From: a bacterium
GTDB taxonomy: Bacteria > Cyanobacteriota > Vampirovibrionia > Obscuribacterales > Obscuribacteraceae
Direction of reading: 5' to 3'
Assembly (NCBI GenBank): GCA_018062085.1
Contig: JAGOSY010000011.1
Span: 1-38,838, forward strand
DNA: 38,838 bases
Position 1 is the first letter of the stretch, and the number at the start of each line of letters is the position of its first letter. The position numbers and the translations under genes were made by a program. Of this stretch, positions 17,782 through 26,840 are shown in pieces. The notes beneath the pieces are model-generated. The model searched no databases. It was given only the letters and a program-made list of their open reading frames with translations, and had not been told where the DNA came from.

Positions 17782-17854
17782 GTAAGTAAGCTTGAATTAT
17801 GTGGGCATATATCTGGCAGACTAATTATTTGCATTTGAATTCGAGAGGACCATA

Positions 17855-19606
17855 ATGAGCGACGATTTCCGCAAGTTTCGCACGGAAGAGGACCTAAAAG
17901 AAAAGATTTTATCGTCGGTCAGCCAGGCATTTACTGGTGAAGAAACAAACCGCTGGATGGTAGCCCTGCAAGAAGAATCCGCTGGCAAAGCAGAAGAACC
18001 TGTGGTCACTGGCTCAAGCGATAATAAGCTCAACGAAAATATGGCCTCGGTGGTAGACCGGCTCTTCGACAACTTTAAGCGATACGCTTTTGAATTCAAT
18101 CGCTCGTTAGAACACCGCGAGCACGTTGTCAACTGCGAAAGACCCTCAAGCATGCGCAGCCAGGCCGACTATAGCGATATGGGCGGCCAACCTATTCGCT
18201 TCTGTATCGGCCACATTTCATCGCGAGACTGGGCACTACTTGTGCAAGCCGAAGAAAATCGAGTACGGGCCTTTATTACACCCATTAAGTTTTTAGTTGG
18301 CTTCAGGCCTGACCAGAGCGATTTTGAACCTTACGTTGAGCTGCTCTTGGTCAGAGACAGAGTCGGCAATTCGCGCCAGATGATCTGGACCATAGATGGC
18401 CAGGCCCTAGCTCTAGAGAGTATTCCAGCACTATCGCGCCGCTTCTTTGGCCAATTAGTTAAGGTCACTCGCGGCGAAGCCAGTAGCACTGAGCGCTTTG
18501 TCTTCGACCCCAACGATCTAAGCACCTTGCAGCCGGAAGTTGTGGTTGAACGCTCTTACGAACCTGATGACCAAGCAATGTTTTTCAGCGAGAAGCCAAG
18601 ACCAAGCGAATTAGTGAGAAAAGCAGTGGCTGATCGCCCCGGTCATACATTAGCCCAGTTGGCCAATGTCGGCCAAGGGCAAGGCATAATGCCCCAAAGC
18701 GGGCCAAATGCGTCTATACATGCCGCTAAATCCGCTGACACAGACTTGCTTGGACAGACCCAGGCTGAACGCAGCAATTCGCCCAGTCATGCAGCTGGTC
18801 ATGCAAATAGCCAGGCAGTAGGTATCTCAAGCAATTCGGCCAATCAATTTGCTAGTCCAGCGGCAGCTCCAAGACAACTGTCAATTTCGCCTTTGCCTCC
18901 GCCTAGCCCTAACTCAAATAGTAATACTAGTAGTCAGCGGGAAGAATTAGCAGAAGAGCCTATACCCACAACGGCGCAGCGGGAAGAATTGAGTTTTTTC
19001 AGCAAAGCTGTGCAAGAGCCCAAAGAAGAAGCCATCAAGCCAGCAGAGCGTGAAATAATTGGCGAAACTGTAGAGCCAAAAGTCGAAGTTGCCAGAGAAC
19101 CAATGCCAAAAGAAGCAGCGCCAAAAGAACCAGTGGCAAAAGAACCAGAACCTACTCCCGTACCAAGCAAGCCAGAACCGAAGCAAGAGATTGAAGCGCC
19201 GGCTAAAGCAGAGCCAGAGCCAAAACTAGTCGACAAAGTGAGCGCGACTGCTGCGGCCATAGCCAGCCAGGCCACCACTCAAACCTTGAGCAGTGCCGGA
19301 GTCAACGGCGAAAAAAGTACCTACCACTTTGTGGCACGACTAGAAGAAGACGAAACACAAAAAATTGATTTAAATACCGACAAAGATATCGCTGAAAACA
19401 ACCGCCGAGTGGCTCATGCCATTAAAAATTTGTTCGACTCAGTAGACACTTCAATTACCGCCCTAACAACAGTTGGAGTGGATGCCATGAAAGCCGACGA
19501 TATAGCGGCAGTTAGCTCAATTATGCGTCAAACCAAAACACTCAAAGTACTAAGAGACGGCATAGTGCAATTATCAAAAGACTGGCAAAAGTCACTGGAG
19601 AACTGA
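17855..19606 (+). CDS. Large hypothetical protein with disordered Pro/Glu/Lys-rich middle
   Basis: 583 residues, not recognised. Residues about 1-225 look globular, with a helical start (EEDLKEKILSSVSQAF) and an alpha/beta segment (IRFCIGHISSRDWALLVQAE, then ERFVFDPNDL). Residues about 230-480 are low-complexity and probably disordered: first Ser/Asn/Gln/Ala-rich, then repeats of Lys/Glu/Pro (PKEPVAKEPEPTPVPSKPEP). Residues about 490-583 are helical (NRRVAHAIKNLFDSVDTSI, then KTLKVLRDGIVQLSKDW). There is no signal peptide or membrane segment. AGAGGA lies 7 nt before ATG 17855. The beta-CASP gene begins 6 nt after its stop, so the two are tightly coupled. A scaffold or adaptor is a guess. Confidence 0.75.
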   Translation: MSDDFRKFRTEEDLKEKILSSVSQAFTGEETNRWMVALQEESAGKAEEPVVTGSSDNKLNENMASVVDRLFDNFKRYAFEFNRSLEHREHVVNCERPSSMRSQADYSDMGGQPIRFCIGHISSRDWALLVQAEENRVRAFITPIKFLVGFRPDQSDFEPYVELLLVRDRVGNSRQMIWTIDGQALALESIPALSRRFFGQLVKVTRGEASSTERFVFDPNDLSTLQPEVVVERSYEPDDQAMFFSEKPRPSELVRKAVADRPGHTLAQLANVGQGQGIMPQSGPNASIHAAKSADTDLLGQTQAERSNSPSHAAGHANSQAVGISSNSANQFASPAAAPRQLSISPLPPPSPNSNSNTSSQREELAEEPIPTTAQREELSFFSKAVQEPKEEAIKPAEREIIGETVEPKVEVAREPMPKEAAPKEPVAKEPEPTPVPSKPEPKQEIEAPAKAEPEPKLVDKVSATAAAIASQATTQTLSSAGVNGEKSTYHFVARLEEDETQKIDLNTDKDIAENNRRVAHAIKNLFDSVDTSITALTTVGVDAMKADDIAAVSSIMRQTKTLKVLRDGIVQLSKDWQKSLEN

Positions 19607-19612
19607 ACCAAA

Positions 19613-21022
19613 GTGTTCATTACCTTGCACGGCGCAGCCAATGCTGTCACTGGTTCTTGCTACCTAATTGAAACAAATAAAGCCAGACTTCTAGTCGACT
19701 GTGGATTATTTCAAGGCTCTAAACGTCTCGACAAATTCAACTTCATTCCGAAATCGATCGTGGCCGAAAAAGTTGAAGCTGTGGTTTTGACCCACGGCCA
19801 CTTAGATCATTGTGGCCGGCTGCCTCTCTTGGTGAAGGCTGGCTTTAGAGGGCCAATTTATGGAACCTCTGGCACGCTAGATATTGCCCGCTTGATTTTG
19901 AGCGATGCGGCAAAAATTCAAGTAGACGATACTAACCGCGAAAATCGCAAAAGAATTAAAGCTGGCCTACCAACAATAAAGCCGCTCTTTGCCATGAAAG
20001 ACGCCGAGCGAGTCTTCACCCTCTTTTACCCTTTGCCTTACAACAGCGAAACAAAAATAGCCGACGAAATCACCATTAGGCTAGTTGAAGCGGGACATAT
20101 TATCGGCTCGTCGAGCGTAATCATGACCCAAAAAAGCAAGAACGAACAGCTCAGGCTAGTTTTTTCTGGTGACTTGGGTCAGGCCAATATGCCTATTAAC
20201 CGCGACCCGGCGGTAATGGGAAAAGCAGATTTAGTATTTCTTGAATCTACCTATGGTGGCCGCGAGCATCCACCGTATGAGCAGTCAGTGCAGCTCATGA
20301 TCGACTTAATCAAAGAGACCGTAGCAAAAAAAGGCAAGATACTAATTCCAACCTTTGCCGTGGGCCGCACGCAGCAACTGCTCTACCATCTTGCCCAAAT
20401 GTTTCACTCGGGGGCAGTCGAGCCCTTTCCTATCTATTTGGATAGCCCCATGGCGGCTGCAGCCACTGACATTTATAGCGACCACCTAGATATGATGGAC
20501 CCCGAGGCTAAAGACCTATTTAGCGAAGGACAGCTGCATAAGCAACTACCAACTCTCAAATATTGTGCAACAGCAGAAGAATCCCAGGCATTGAATGCTA
20601 TCAGTGGTCCCTGTCTCATTCTTGCAGGAGCTGGCATGTGCGACGCTGGTCGGATTTTGCATCACTTTCGCCATAACTTAGGCATAGCTGAAACACTAGT
20701 TCTCATTGTCGGTTTTCAGGCCAAAGACTCAATGGGTAGGCGCCTTTTAGAGGGTGAACCGATTAAGATTTTCGGTGAGACAATCAACGTCAGGGCCAAA
20801 ATAGCAAATATTCAAGGTTTTAGTGCTCATGCCGGTCAAAGCGACCTCCTCCATTGGGTAGAGCCCATAGCAAAAAGCGGTGCCAGGATAATCTTGACCC
20901 ATGGCGAAAATCATCAACTACATGAACTCAAAAGCGAGATAAAGACTAGGTTTGGTCTTGAGGCAGAAATTCCATCACATGGTGAAATGCTGATAATTGG
21001 CCAAGAGCCAGAACAGACTTAG
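19613..21022 (+). CDS. Metallo-beta-lactamase fold beta-CASP protein (RNA processing type)
   Basis: 469 residues. The N-terminus GAANAVTGSCYLIE and the metal motif HxHxDH (THGHLDHCGRLP) identify the metallo-beta-lactamase fold. HIIGSS, LESTYGGREHP, and the beta-CASP and RMMBL segments (TFAVGRTQQLLYHLAQ, GAGMCDAGRILHHFRHN, IQGFSAHAGQSDLLHW) place it with bacterial and archaeal homologues of the CPSF73 family, which cut RNA as endo- or exonucleases. All main metal ligands seem present, so it is probably active. The start is GTG 19613, 6 nt after the 583-residue protein, with no good site of its own, which suggests translational coupling. It is not RNase J, which is longer and has a different C-terminus. 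Confidence 0.92.
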   Translation: MFITLHGAANAVTGSCYLIETNKARLLVDCGLFQGSKRLDKFNFIPKSIVAEKVEAVVLTHGHLDHCGRLPLLVKAGFRGPIYGTSGTLDIARLILSDAAKIQVDDTNRENRKRIKAGLPTIKPLFAMKDAERVFTLFYPLPYNSETKIADEITIRLVEAGHIIGSSSVIMTQKSKNEQLRLVFSGDLGQANMPINRDPAVMGKADLVFLESTYGGREHPPYEQSVQLMIDLIKETVAKKGKILIPTFAVGRTQQLLYHLAQMFHSGAVEPFPIYLDSPMAAAATDIYSDHLDMMDPEAKDLFSEGQLHKQLPTLKYCATAEESQALNAISGPCLILAGAGMCDAGRILHHFRHNLGIAETLVLIVGFQAKDSMGRRLLEGEPIKIFGETINVRAKIANIQGFSAHAGQSDLLHWVEPIAKSGARIILTHGENHQLHELKSEIKTRFGLEAEIPSHGEMLIIGQEPEQT

Positions 21023-21237
21023 TGACACCATATACGATACTTAAATCAAAACCATTTTAGAATTTAAAGTATCTGCCGCAAAAGTTTAATCTTCCGAATT
21101 GAACTTTAATTGGTTTCAGTTCGTTTTAAAGCACATACGCCCGATTTGACCTTGCGCCCAACTATTACAGTAGAAAAATTGCAGCCCTTACTGCTAAGGC
21201 TTGGCTACTGCATTGCCTTATTTTGATAGAGAAACCA

Positions 21238-22086
21238 ATGACCAGTCAAAGTGACAACGCTCAACAAGAGACTCCGCTCAGATTGCTGGCCGCGATCAGT
21301 CTGACATTCTTGCTCATCGCCATCGGCCAATATCTCAGCTTTGCTGGCCTTGACAGCAAGCAGCTAGGCTACATCAAGTTAGCCAAATTTAGTGCATCAC
21401 TAGCTGTCTATGCAGTAACAATGTACTGGTTATTAAAGCAGCTAACTAGCCACCGTCCAATACTGGCATGGGCCGCAATAGGCGCTTGTCTAGGCGGAAC
21501 ATTGGAGCTATCCACCCTAATGATTCAGGCCCTAGAACCAACCTGGCAAAGCACTACACTACTCACCATCGGTCGACTAGCGATTCTCCCGCCCACCTTT
21601 TTTATAATTGTGATCTTCAAGCAGCTGTTAAGAGAAAGCCTTCCAAGGCCTCTGCGCAGCGCTCTGCTCTGGGCTACTGGCCTTGCCATTTTCGGCTGCC
21701 TACCAGGAGGCTTGATGCTGATTGAGATCAGCCAACATCAATCTAGCTCTGTTCTTGGCCTCTCCAGTGGGCTAAAGCTGGCTCACTTCATCGCTCTACA
21801 CACCCTGCAGCTGATGCCCATGGCATATTTTCTTATTTCAAAGCAGACAACCAGAATAGACCAGCAAATCAAAGTAATTGATGGCATTGGCCTTGTGTTA
21901 CTTGCGCTGATAGCCCTACTAACGTTGACTTCTACGACTGAAGGCACTCAGACAATAGCGATAGGGATCCTAATACTATGTGCCACTTTCTTAGCGACCA
22001 ATCATGCCAAAAAGCTTGGAAGCATAGTACTGCCCCTAGTGGCAACATTCTATTCAGCACAAGCACGCTCAAAAGTAAAAAGATGA
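21238..22086 (+). CDS. Multi-spanning membrane protein of unknown function
   Basis: 282 residues from ATG 21238 (a TTG at 21223 would add five). About eight hydrophobic helices cover most of the protein, beginning with LLAAISLTFLLIAIGQYLSF and ending with TIAIGILILCATFLATNHAK. Short loops carry few charges, and a central loop has RESLPRPLRS. No transporter or enzyme motif was recognised. The gene is preceded by a 215-nt spacer without any gene and ends inside a terminator hairpin, so it is a single-gene transcript. The ribosome binding site is weak (AGAGAAA). Confidence 0.7.
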   Translation: MTSQSDNAQQETPLRLLAAISLTFLLIAIGQYLSFAGLDSKQLGYIKLAKFSASLAVYAVTMYWLLKQLTSHRPILAWAAIGACLGGTLELSTLMIQALEPTWQSTTLLTIGRLAILPPTFFIIVIFKQLLRESLPRPLRSALLWATGLAIFGCLPGGLMLIEISQHQSSSVLGLSSGLKLAHFIALHTLQLMPMAYFLISKQTTRIDQQIKVIDGIGLVLLALIALLTLTSTTEGTQTIAIGILILCATFLATNHAKKLGSIVLPLVATFYSAQARSKVKR

Positions 22087-22110
22087 CGCCTCATCACTGA
22101 AGCGTCATCT
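22081..22110. terminator. Bidirectional terminator between membrane-protein gene and tRNA-Ser
   Basis: A 9-bp perfect stem (agatgacgc at 22081-22089, gcgtcatct at 22102-22110) overlaps the stop codon of the upstream gene. On the minus strand it is followed by TTTTTACTTTT, so it is a good terminator for the tRNA transcript. The plus side has a shorter T-run. Confidence 0.75.
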
Positions 22111-22118
22111 TTAATATT

Positions 22119-22208
22119 CGGAGAGGGAGGGATTCGAACCCTCGGTACAGGTTAACCCCGTACGTCTTCTTAGCAGGAAGGTGCTTTCGACCACTCAGCC
22201 ACCTCTCC
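22119..22208 (-). tRNA. tRNA-Ser (anticodon GCU)
   Basis: The minus strand gives a 90-nt tRNA with a long variable arm as in class II Ser tRNAs. The acceptor arms ggagagg and cctctcc pair fully, with discriminator G. The anticodon loop reads ctGCTaa, so it decodes AGC/AGU. The T arm contains ggttcgaatcc. CCA is not encoded. It lies 88 nt downstream of cdsA on the same strand. Confidence 0.96.
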
Positions 22209-22296
22209 AAGAGCACGAATTTTCTGGTCGATTAATCAGCAACTCTTATGATAGCTCACAATCGCCCTGTTGACCAAAAAATGTTGTCACATGTTG

Positions 22297-23202
22297 TCAG
22301 ATATTTCCAAGAACCACTAGGTTAACCCAATAGTAGGCAACAGCACTACTAATAATGATGCTGTCGCCCCTGTCCAAGAAGCCGCCGTGACCAGGAATCA
22401 TATCGCCAGAGTCTTTAATTCCCGCATCGCGCTTCAGCAGCGACTCACAGAGATCACCAAGTTGAGCGGCAACCGAAACCACAGCTCCCATCAAAGGTGC
22501 CTGCCAAAGATTGAACTTAAACGGATGACAAGCGAAAAGCACATGGTCCGCTAACAAGGCAATGCTAACCGAAAATATTATGGCTACACAAAATCCACCA
22601 ATAGCACCCTCTAGGGTCTTTTTCGGGCTAATTTGCGGATAGAGCAAGTGCTTGCCGATCTTCTTGCCAACATAATAAGCAAAAACGTCAGTACCCCAAA
22701 TAATAAATAGAGTGGCCCACACATAGGCCAAGCCCGGCTGCTGCAAAGGATTGTCAGTAATGGGCATGCCAACAGGAGTTAAATTTCGCAGCAGGACAAG
22801 GTGGCAAGGCAGCCAACCGACATAGATAAAGCCCAATATCGTAGAGGCAATATCGGCAATCGTAGCTGGTGGATTATCGTTACGAAACAACAAACGAAAG
22901 AACGACAAATAGATGCCAATAGTGAGTAAAAGCGGAAAGTGCTGAATTGAAAAACTATCCGGTACTTTGATGCCAATCATCCATTGAGGAATGTCAGGCA
23001 GGGCGGCAACCACAAAAAAGGCAATGATCATGCCCAAGACAATGCGACTAGAGGGGTTGATGCCCTTTTTGCGGGCCATGGCAATAAATTCGCGACCGCC
23101 CATAACACAAGCATAGCCAAGCGCCAACGACAAAAAAATGCCGCCGGCCATAATACTGAATACTGCACCGGCAAATAAAAGCCAGCCGAAGAGAAGTCTC
23201 AT
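22297..23202 (-). CDS. cdsA: Phosphatidate cytidylyltransferase
   Basis: 301 residues with about eight membrane helices. The enzyme makes CDP-diacylglycerol from phosphatidate and CTP, the precursor of phosphatidylglycerol and related lipids, in the inner membrane. The C-terminal family signature is clear (SLLKRDAGIKDSGD, then PGHGGFLDRGDS), with the conserved KR, KD and final D residues. SPKKTLEGAIGG is also present. The start is ATG 23202 with a weak ribosome binding site. It follows the yibE/F-like gene by 36 nt in a minus-strand run ruvB, yibE/F, cdsA, tRNA-Ser. Confidence 0.95.
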   Translation of the reverse strand: MRLLFGWLLFAGAVFSIMAGGIFLSLALGYACVMGGREFIAMARKKGINPSSRIVLGMIIAFFVVAALPDIPQWMIGIKVPDSFSIQHFPLLLTIGIYLSFFRLLFRNDNPPATIADIASTILGFIYVGWLPCHLVLLRNLTPVGMPITDNPLQQPGLAYVWATLFIIWGTDVFAYYVGKKIGKHLLYPQISPKKTLEGAIGGFCVAIIFSVSIALLADHVLFACHPFKFNLWQAPLMGAVVSVAAQLGDLCESLLKRDAGIKDSGDMIPGHGGFLDRGDSIIISSAVAYYWVNLVVLGNI

Positions 23203-23238
23203 TTTGCGGTTCTAAGAATCAACCAATTACTACTAGCT

Positions 23239-24312
23239 CTAACGCTCTGAAGCCATTAAACGCGCTGCAAAATATGCAGTCAGTGGAATGGTCAGAACCA
23301 ATCCTAGACTACCACTAATTGCCGATGCCACTTCAGTTGCAACCAAATCAAGATTTACAAGTTTGGTAGATGGAATTTGACTAATCAACAATAGCAAAGG
23401 CAATGCAGAACCGGTGTAGGCCAAAATTAGAGTATTTGTCATGGTGCCCATGATGTCACGGCCGACATTCATACCAGATTCATATAATTCGGCAAATGTA
23501 CGGTGGCCAATCTTGGCCACCTCAGAAACAGCTGAAGCAATAGAGACGGCCACGTCCATAATCACACCAAGAGCGCCGATGAGCATACCAGCAGCCAGCA
23601 AGCCACTATAAAATTTAGGGCTAACTACTAGCAGCGAACCCCGCAAGATTTGTGCTTCTTCCGATGACAAACCAGTCAAAGGCGCATAGACAATCACTAA
23701 CTGAGCAGCTACCCCGGCGACAATTACCCCACCGATAGTGCCGAGAATGGCAGATAGAGCTTTCTTTGAGAGACCGGCCACGAAATACATAGTGGCTCCC
23801 GCCGAAACCAAACAGATACCAACAGCAACCATTAAAGGATTAAAGCCATTGAGGCTCATTGGCAAAAGAACAAAAGCAATCAAGCAAACGCTTATCAAAA
23901 GGGCTATTAATGACTTGACACCCTTCTTACCACCAAAGATAACGAAGGCCAAGAGGAACACTATTAGAAGCCAACCAAGGGCTGGAGCCCGATGATAATC
24001 AGCTATATTGACTTCACTTCTAGCTACTTCACCACCAGTGGTGACAACCGAAAGTATAACTTCACTGCCCGGCTTGACATTGATATTAAAGACTGGATTA
24101 TCAGTTATCTCGTTTGGCACGGCCACAGTGGAACCTTTTAGCTTACCTTCCAAAACTTCAACTGAAACGATCTGGCGATTTGAAACCATGCCAACACTCT
24201 TAAGCAAATCTTTGTTGAGAGTAGCTTTGCCCACCGAGAGCACTCGACCAACGGCAAACTCTTCTTCGCTAGACTTAGCGTTATTAATAGTAGTTGGCTG
24301 AGCTGGTGGCAT
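23239..24312 (-). CDS. YibE/F-like membrane protein
   Basis: 357 residues. The N-terminal 110 residues form a soluble, beta-type domain (VGRVLSVGKA, then VSVEVLEGKLKGSTVAVPN), followed by about seven membrane helices with the YibE/F pattern (FGGKKGVKSLIALLISV, then LGVIMDVAVSIASAVSEV, then GRDIMGTMTNTLILAYTGSA). The family is common in Firmicutes and other bacteria, and its function is not established. The start ATG 24312 overlaps the ruvB stop codon (TAATG), so translation is probably coupled. The context with ruvB and cdsA gives no clear hint of its job. Confidence 0.88.
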   Translation of the reverse strand: MPPAQPTTINNAKSSEEEFAVGRVLSVGKATLNKDLLKSVGMVSNRQIVSVEVLEGKLKGSTVAVPNEITDNPVFNINVKPGSEVILSVVTTGGEVARSEVNIADYHRAPALGWLLIVFLLAFVIFGGKKGVKSLIALLISVCLIAFVLLPMSLNGFNPLMVAVGICLVSAGATMYFVAGLSKKALSAILGTIGGVIVAGVAAQLVIVYAPLTGLSSEEAQILRGSLLVVSPKFYSGLLAAGMLIGALGVIMDVAVSIASAVSEVAKIGHRTFAELYESGMNVGRDIMGTMTNTLILAYTGSALPLLLLISQIPSTKLVNLDLVATEVASAISGSLGLVLTIPLTAYFAARLMASER

Positions 24313-25535
24313 TATTGATCACTTTTGCGTTGAAAAATATCTAACTGCTTAGCCTCAGCAATAGATGTTTCAGTAAGAATACGCTTAGTCACAGGCTTAC
24401 CCAAATGTTGATAGGCAAAGGGAGTGGCCATGCGGCCGCGAGAGGTACGCTGTATAAATCCCCTCTGAATTAAGAAGGGCTCGTAAACATCTTCAACGGT
24501 TTCAGAGTCTTCACCAATGGTGGCAGCCAAAGTTTCAATACCGACTGGGCCACCATCATAGTGATCAATTAGTATTTCAAGCAAGCGCCTATCTGTTATA
24601 TCAAGGCCGTGCTTATCAACTTGATATGACTCTAAAGCAGCTTCGGCAACGGCACCATCTATCACTGCGGCACCCTGATACTGACCAAAGTCGCGCACTA
24701 AACGCACCAAGCGATTAGCAATACGCGGTGTGCCTCTGGCCCTTGAGGCGATGGCCACAACAGCTTCAATTTCCATCGCTACCGAAAGAATTTTGGCGGT
24801 ACGCGCTACAATTTTCGTCAACTCAGCTTCGTCATAAAATTCAAGGCGACAGACAAAACCAAAGCGATCGCGCAAAGCATTGGATAGCATGCCAGCCTTG
24901 GTGGTGGCACCAATTAAGGTAAAGCGCGGCAATGGCAAGCGCATGGTGCGGGTAGCCTGCCCTTTACCAGTGGTCAAATCAATAACAAAATCTTCAATGG
25001 CCGGATAGAGAAGCTCTTCAGCCACACGAGAGAGGCGATGAATTTCGTCAATGAAGAGCACGTCGCCTTCTTCTAATTGATGCACCAAACCAATAATGTC
25101 GCGAGGCCGCTCTAAGGATGGCCCAGAAGTCATGTGAATGCGAGCTTGCATTTCATTAGCTATCACCCGCGCCAATGTCGTCTTGCCCAAGCCTGGCGGG
25201 CCATAGAACAGAACATGATCGAGAGCTTCACCGCGCGACTTCGCCGCCGAAATAGACATATTCATCATGCCCTTCAAGCGGGTCTGACCGATATACTCTT
25301 GCAAGCTCTCAGGACGAACAGCTTGGTCTGATTTTTGGTCAGCAGTGTTTTCTTGACCAGAAAGTAACGAAGAGCGACGATTTCGGTTTACGTTAACTTC
25401 TTCTATAGTTTCTGAGTTTTTCTGCCCAGAACTAGGAGAAGCTGAAACTTTACTCTTCGCCTTTGGGGACGATACTGGCTTTGCTTCTGGCTGAGGCTCG
25501 CCTTGAGCCTGACCGCTAGTCTTTATAATGGTCAT
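24312..25535 (-). CDS. ruvB: Holliday junction branch-migration helicase RuvB
   Basis: 407 residues. RuvB is the hexameric AAA+ motor that drives branch migration with RuvA. Walker A GPPGLGKT lies near residue 112, Walker B is FIDEIHR, sensor 1 is GATTKAGML, and the arginine-finger region is LRDRFG. The C-terminal winged helix has GPVGIETLAATIGEDSETVE. The first 70 residues are a Ser/Lys/Glu-rich extension before PESLQEYIGQ, where typical RuvB proteins begin; comparable N-terminal extensions are known in cyanobacterial RuvB. The start ATG 25535 lacks a strong ribosome binding site, so the exact N-terminus is less sure. ruvA and ruvC are not in the window. Confidence 0.96.
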   Translation of the reverse strand: MTIIKTSGQAQGEPQPEAKPVSSPKAKSKVSASPSSGQKNSETIEEVNVNRNRRSSLLSGQENTADQKSDQAVRPESLQEYIGQTRLKGMMNMSISAAKSRGEALDHVLFYGPPGLGKTTLARVIANEMQARIHMTSGPSLERPRDIIGLVHQLEEGDVLFIDEIHRLSRVAEELLYPAIEDFVIDLTTGKGQATRTMRLPLPRFTLIGATTKAGMLSNALRDRFGFVCRLEFYDEAELTKIVARTAKILSVAMEIEAVVAIASRARGTPRIANRLVRLVRDFGQYQGAAVIDGAVAEAALESYQVDKHGLDITDRRLLEILIDHYDGGPVGIETLAATIGEDSETVEDVYEPFLIQRGFIQRTSRGRMATPFAYQHLGKPVTKRILTETSIAEAKQLDIFQRKSDQ

Positions 25536-25672
25536 TAATCCAAGTTACTCGCGCTCTTTAAGGTAGGTAATCAGGAGGATGATGAGAAGTAATCAAGGTG
25601 TTTGTCTAGCCAAGTTGATTATGATTATCTGGCACTTCCAATTTCAGAAAATATGCCAGGGATATACTTGCG

Positions 25673-26818
25673 ATGAATACCATTCAAACTGCAGCATCTA
25701 GTTCAGCGACGGGGACACTACCCCCTGTAAATTCTGACCAGTCCAGTCTAAGTCAAAATCAGTCAGTTGTCGCTAACACTAAGATTGTCGCCGATCCTCT
25801 GACCTACGAGAAGTCAATTTATAAGAAATCAATGCCGCTTCACATGGGCGTTGGTCCAGTTCCTGAAATTTCAGTGGTTGTACCTGTATATAACGAAGAA
25901 GAGAATGTCGAGCTGCTTTACCAGAAGTTAGTAAGCGCTCTAGACCAACTAGGACGCACCTGGGAAGCAATTCTTATTGATGACGGCTCGAAAGACCAGT
26001 CGTACAACAAACTCAAGGCAATTTCAGCTGGCGATATCCGTATTAAAGTTGTCCGTTTTGTCCGCAACTTTGGCCAAACCGCAGCTCTGGCAGCAGGAAT
26101 TGATCATGCCTTAGGCGATGTAATTATCCCGATGGATGCCGACTTGCAGAATGATCCAGCCGACATCATTCGCCTGCTCGACAAGCTCGACGAAGGCTAT
26201 GACGTCGTTAGCGGCTGGCGCAAAGAACGCAAAGACGAATTATTCTTGCGCCTCATTCCTTCGTGGACTGCAAACAAAATTATCTCGTCTATATCTGGCG
26301 TGCGTTTACACGACTATGGTTGCTCGCTCAAGGCTTACCGCAAAGAAGTCATCAAAGACGTCAGACTCTATGGTGAGATGCACCGCTTTGTACCTATTTA
26401 TGCCACATGGCTTGGGGCGAGGGTGGCTGAAATTCCAGTTAACCACTATGCCCGCCAATTTGGCCAGTCAAAATATGGCATTTCCCGTACTTTCAAAGTT
26501 GTCCTAGACTTGATCACTGTTAAGTTTATGGCCAAATATTTCACCAAGCCAATCTATGTATTTGGCACAGCTGGTTTAGCTTCGTGGATTTTATCAACAC
26601 TGATTTTCGCCTGGATGGTGGTACTGAAATACGGCTACCATACTTCATTCATCGAGACACCACTACCGGTGCTGGTGGCGGTATTCTTCTTAATGGGCAT
26701 GCAACTTTTATTGATGGGATTGCAGGCTGAAATAATGATGCGCACGTATCACGAATCACAAGGTAAACGCATCTACAAAGTGAAGAGCACTCTCAACGTC
26801 GATGCTGAACTAGAATAG
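25673..26818 (+). CDS. GT2 glycosyltransferase (DPM1/GtrB type)
   Basis: 381 residues. After about 60 low-complexity residues the GT-A domain begins (ISVVVPVYNEEENVELLY), with LIDDGSKDQS, the metal-binding MDADLQNDPADI and VSGWRKERKD. The C-terminal part has two membrane helices (about 295-320 and 330-355). This is the arrangement of enzymes that load a sugar onto polyprenyl phosphate, such as dolichol-phosphate mannosyltransferases and GtrB-like proteins, for later transfer outside the membrane. The sugar is unknown. ATG 25673 has AGGGA about 12 nt upstream. It is divergent from ruvB and convergent with galE, which could supply UDP-galactose, although that link is only positional. Confidence 0.9.
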   Translation: MNTIQTAASSSATGTLPPVNSDQSSLSQNQSVVANTKIVADPLTYEKSIYKKSMPLHMGVGPVPEISVVVPVYNEEENVELLYQKLVSALDQLGRTWEAILIDDGSKDQSYNKLKAISAGDIRIKVVRFVRNFGQTAALAAGIDHALGDVIIPMDADLQNDPADIIRLLDKLDEGYDVVSGWRKERKDELFLRLIPSWTANKIISSISGVRLHDYGCSLKAYRKEVIKDVRLYGEMHRFVPIYATWLGARVAEIPVNHYARQFGQSKYGISRTFKVVLDLITVKFMAKYFTKPIYVFGTAGLASWILSTLIFAWMVVLKYGYHTSFIETPLPVLVAVFFLMGMQLLLMGLQAEIMMRTYHESQGKRIYKVKSTLNVDAELE

Positions 26819-26840
26819 AAATTGAACTAGAAAAAGAAAC

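Noticed and set aside
18900..19230. Repetitive Lys/Glu/Pro codons suggesting a repeat element
   Set aside because: Protein-level low complexity within one open frame; no regular DNA unit, so no separate repeat or CRISPR-like array.
22281..22299. Two adjacent ATGTTGTCA copies at the cdsA 3' end
   Set aside because: Only two short units that overlap the cdsA stop codon; too small to call a repeat array.
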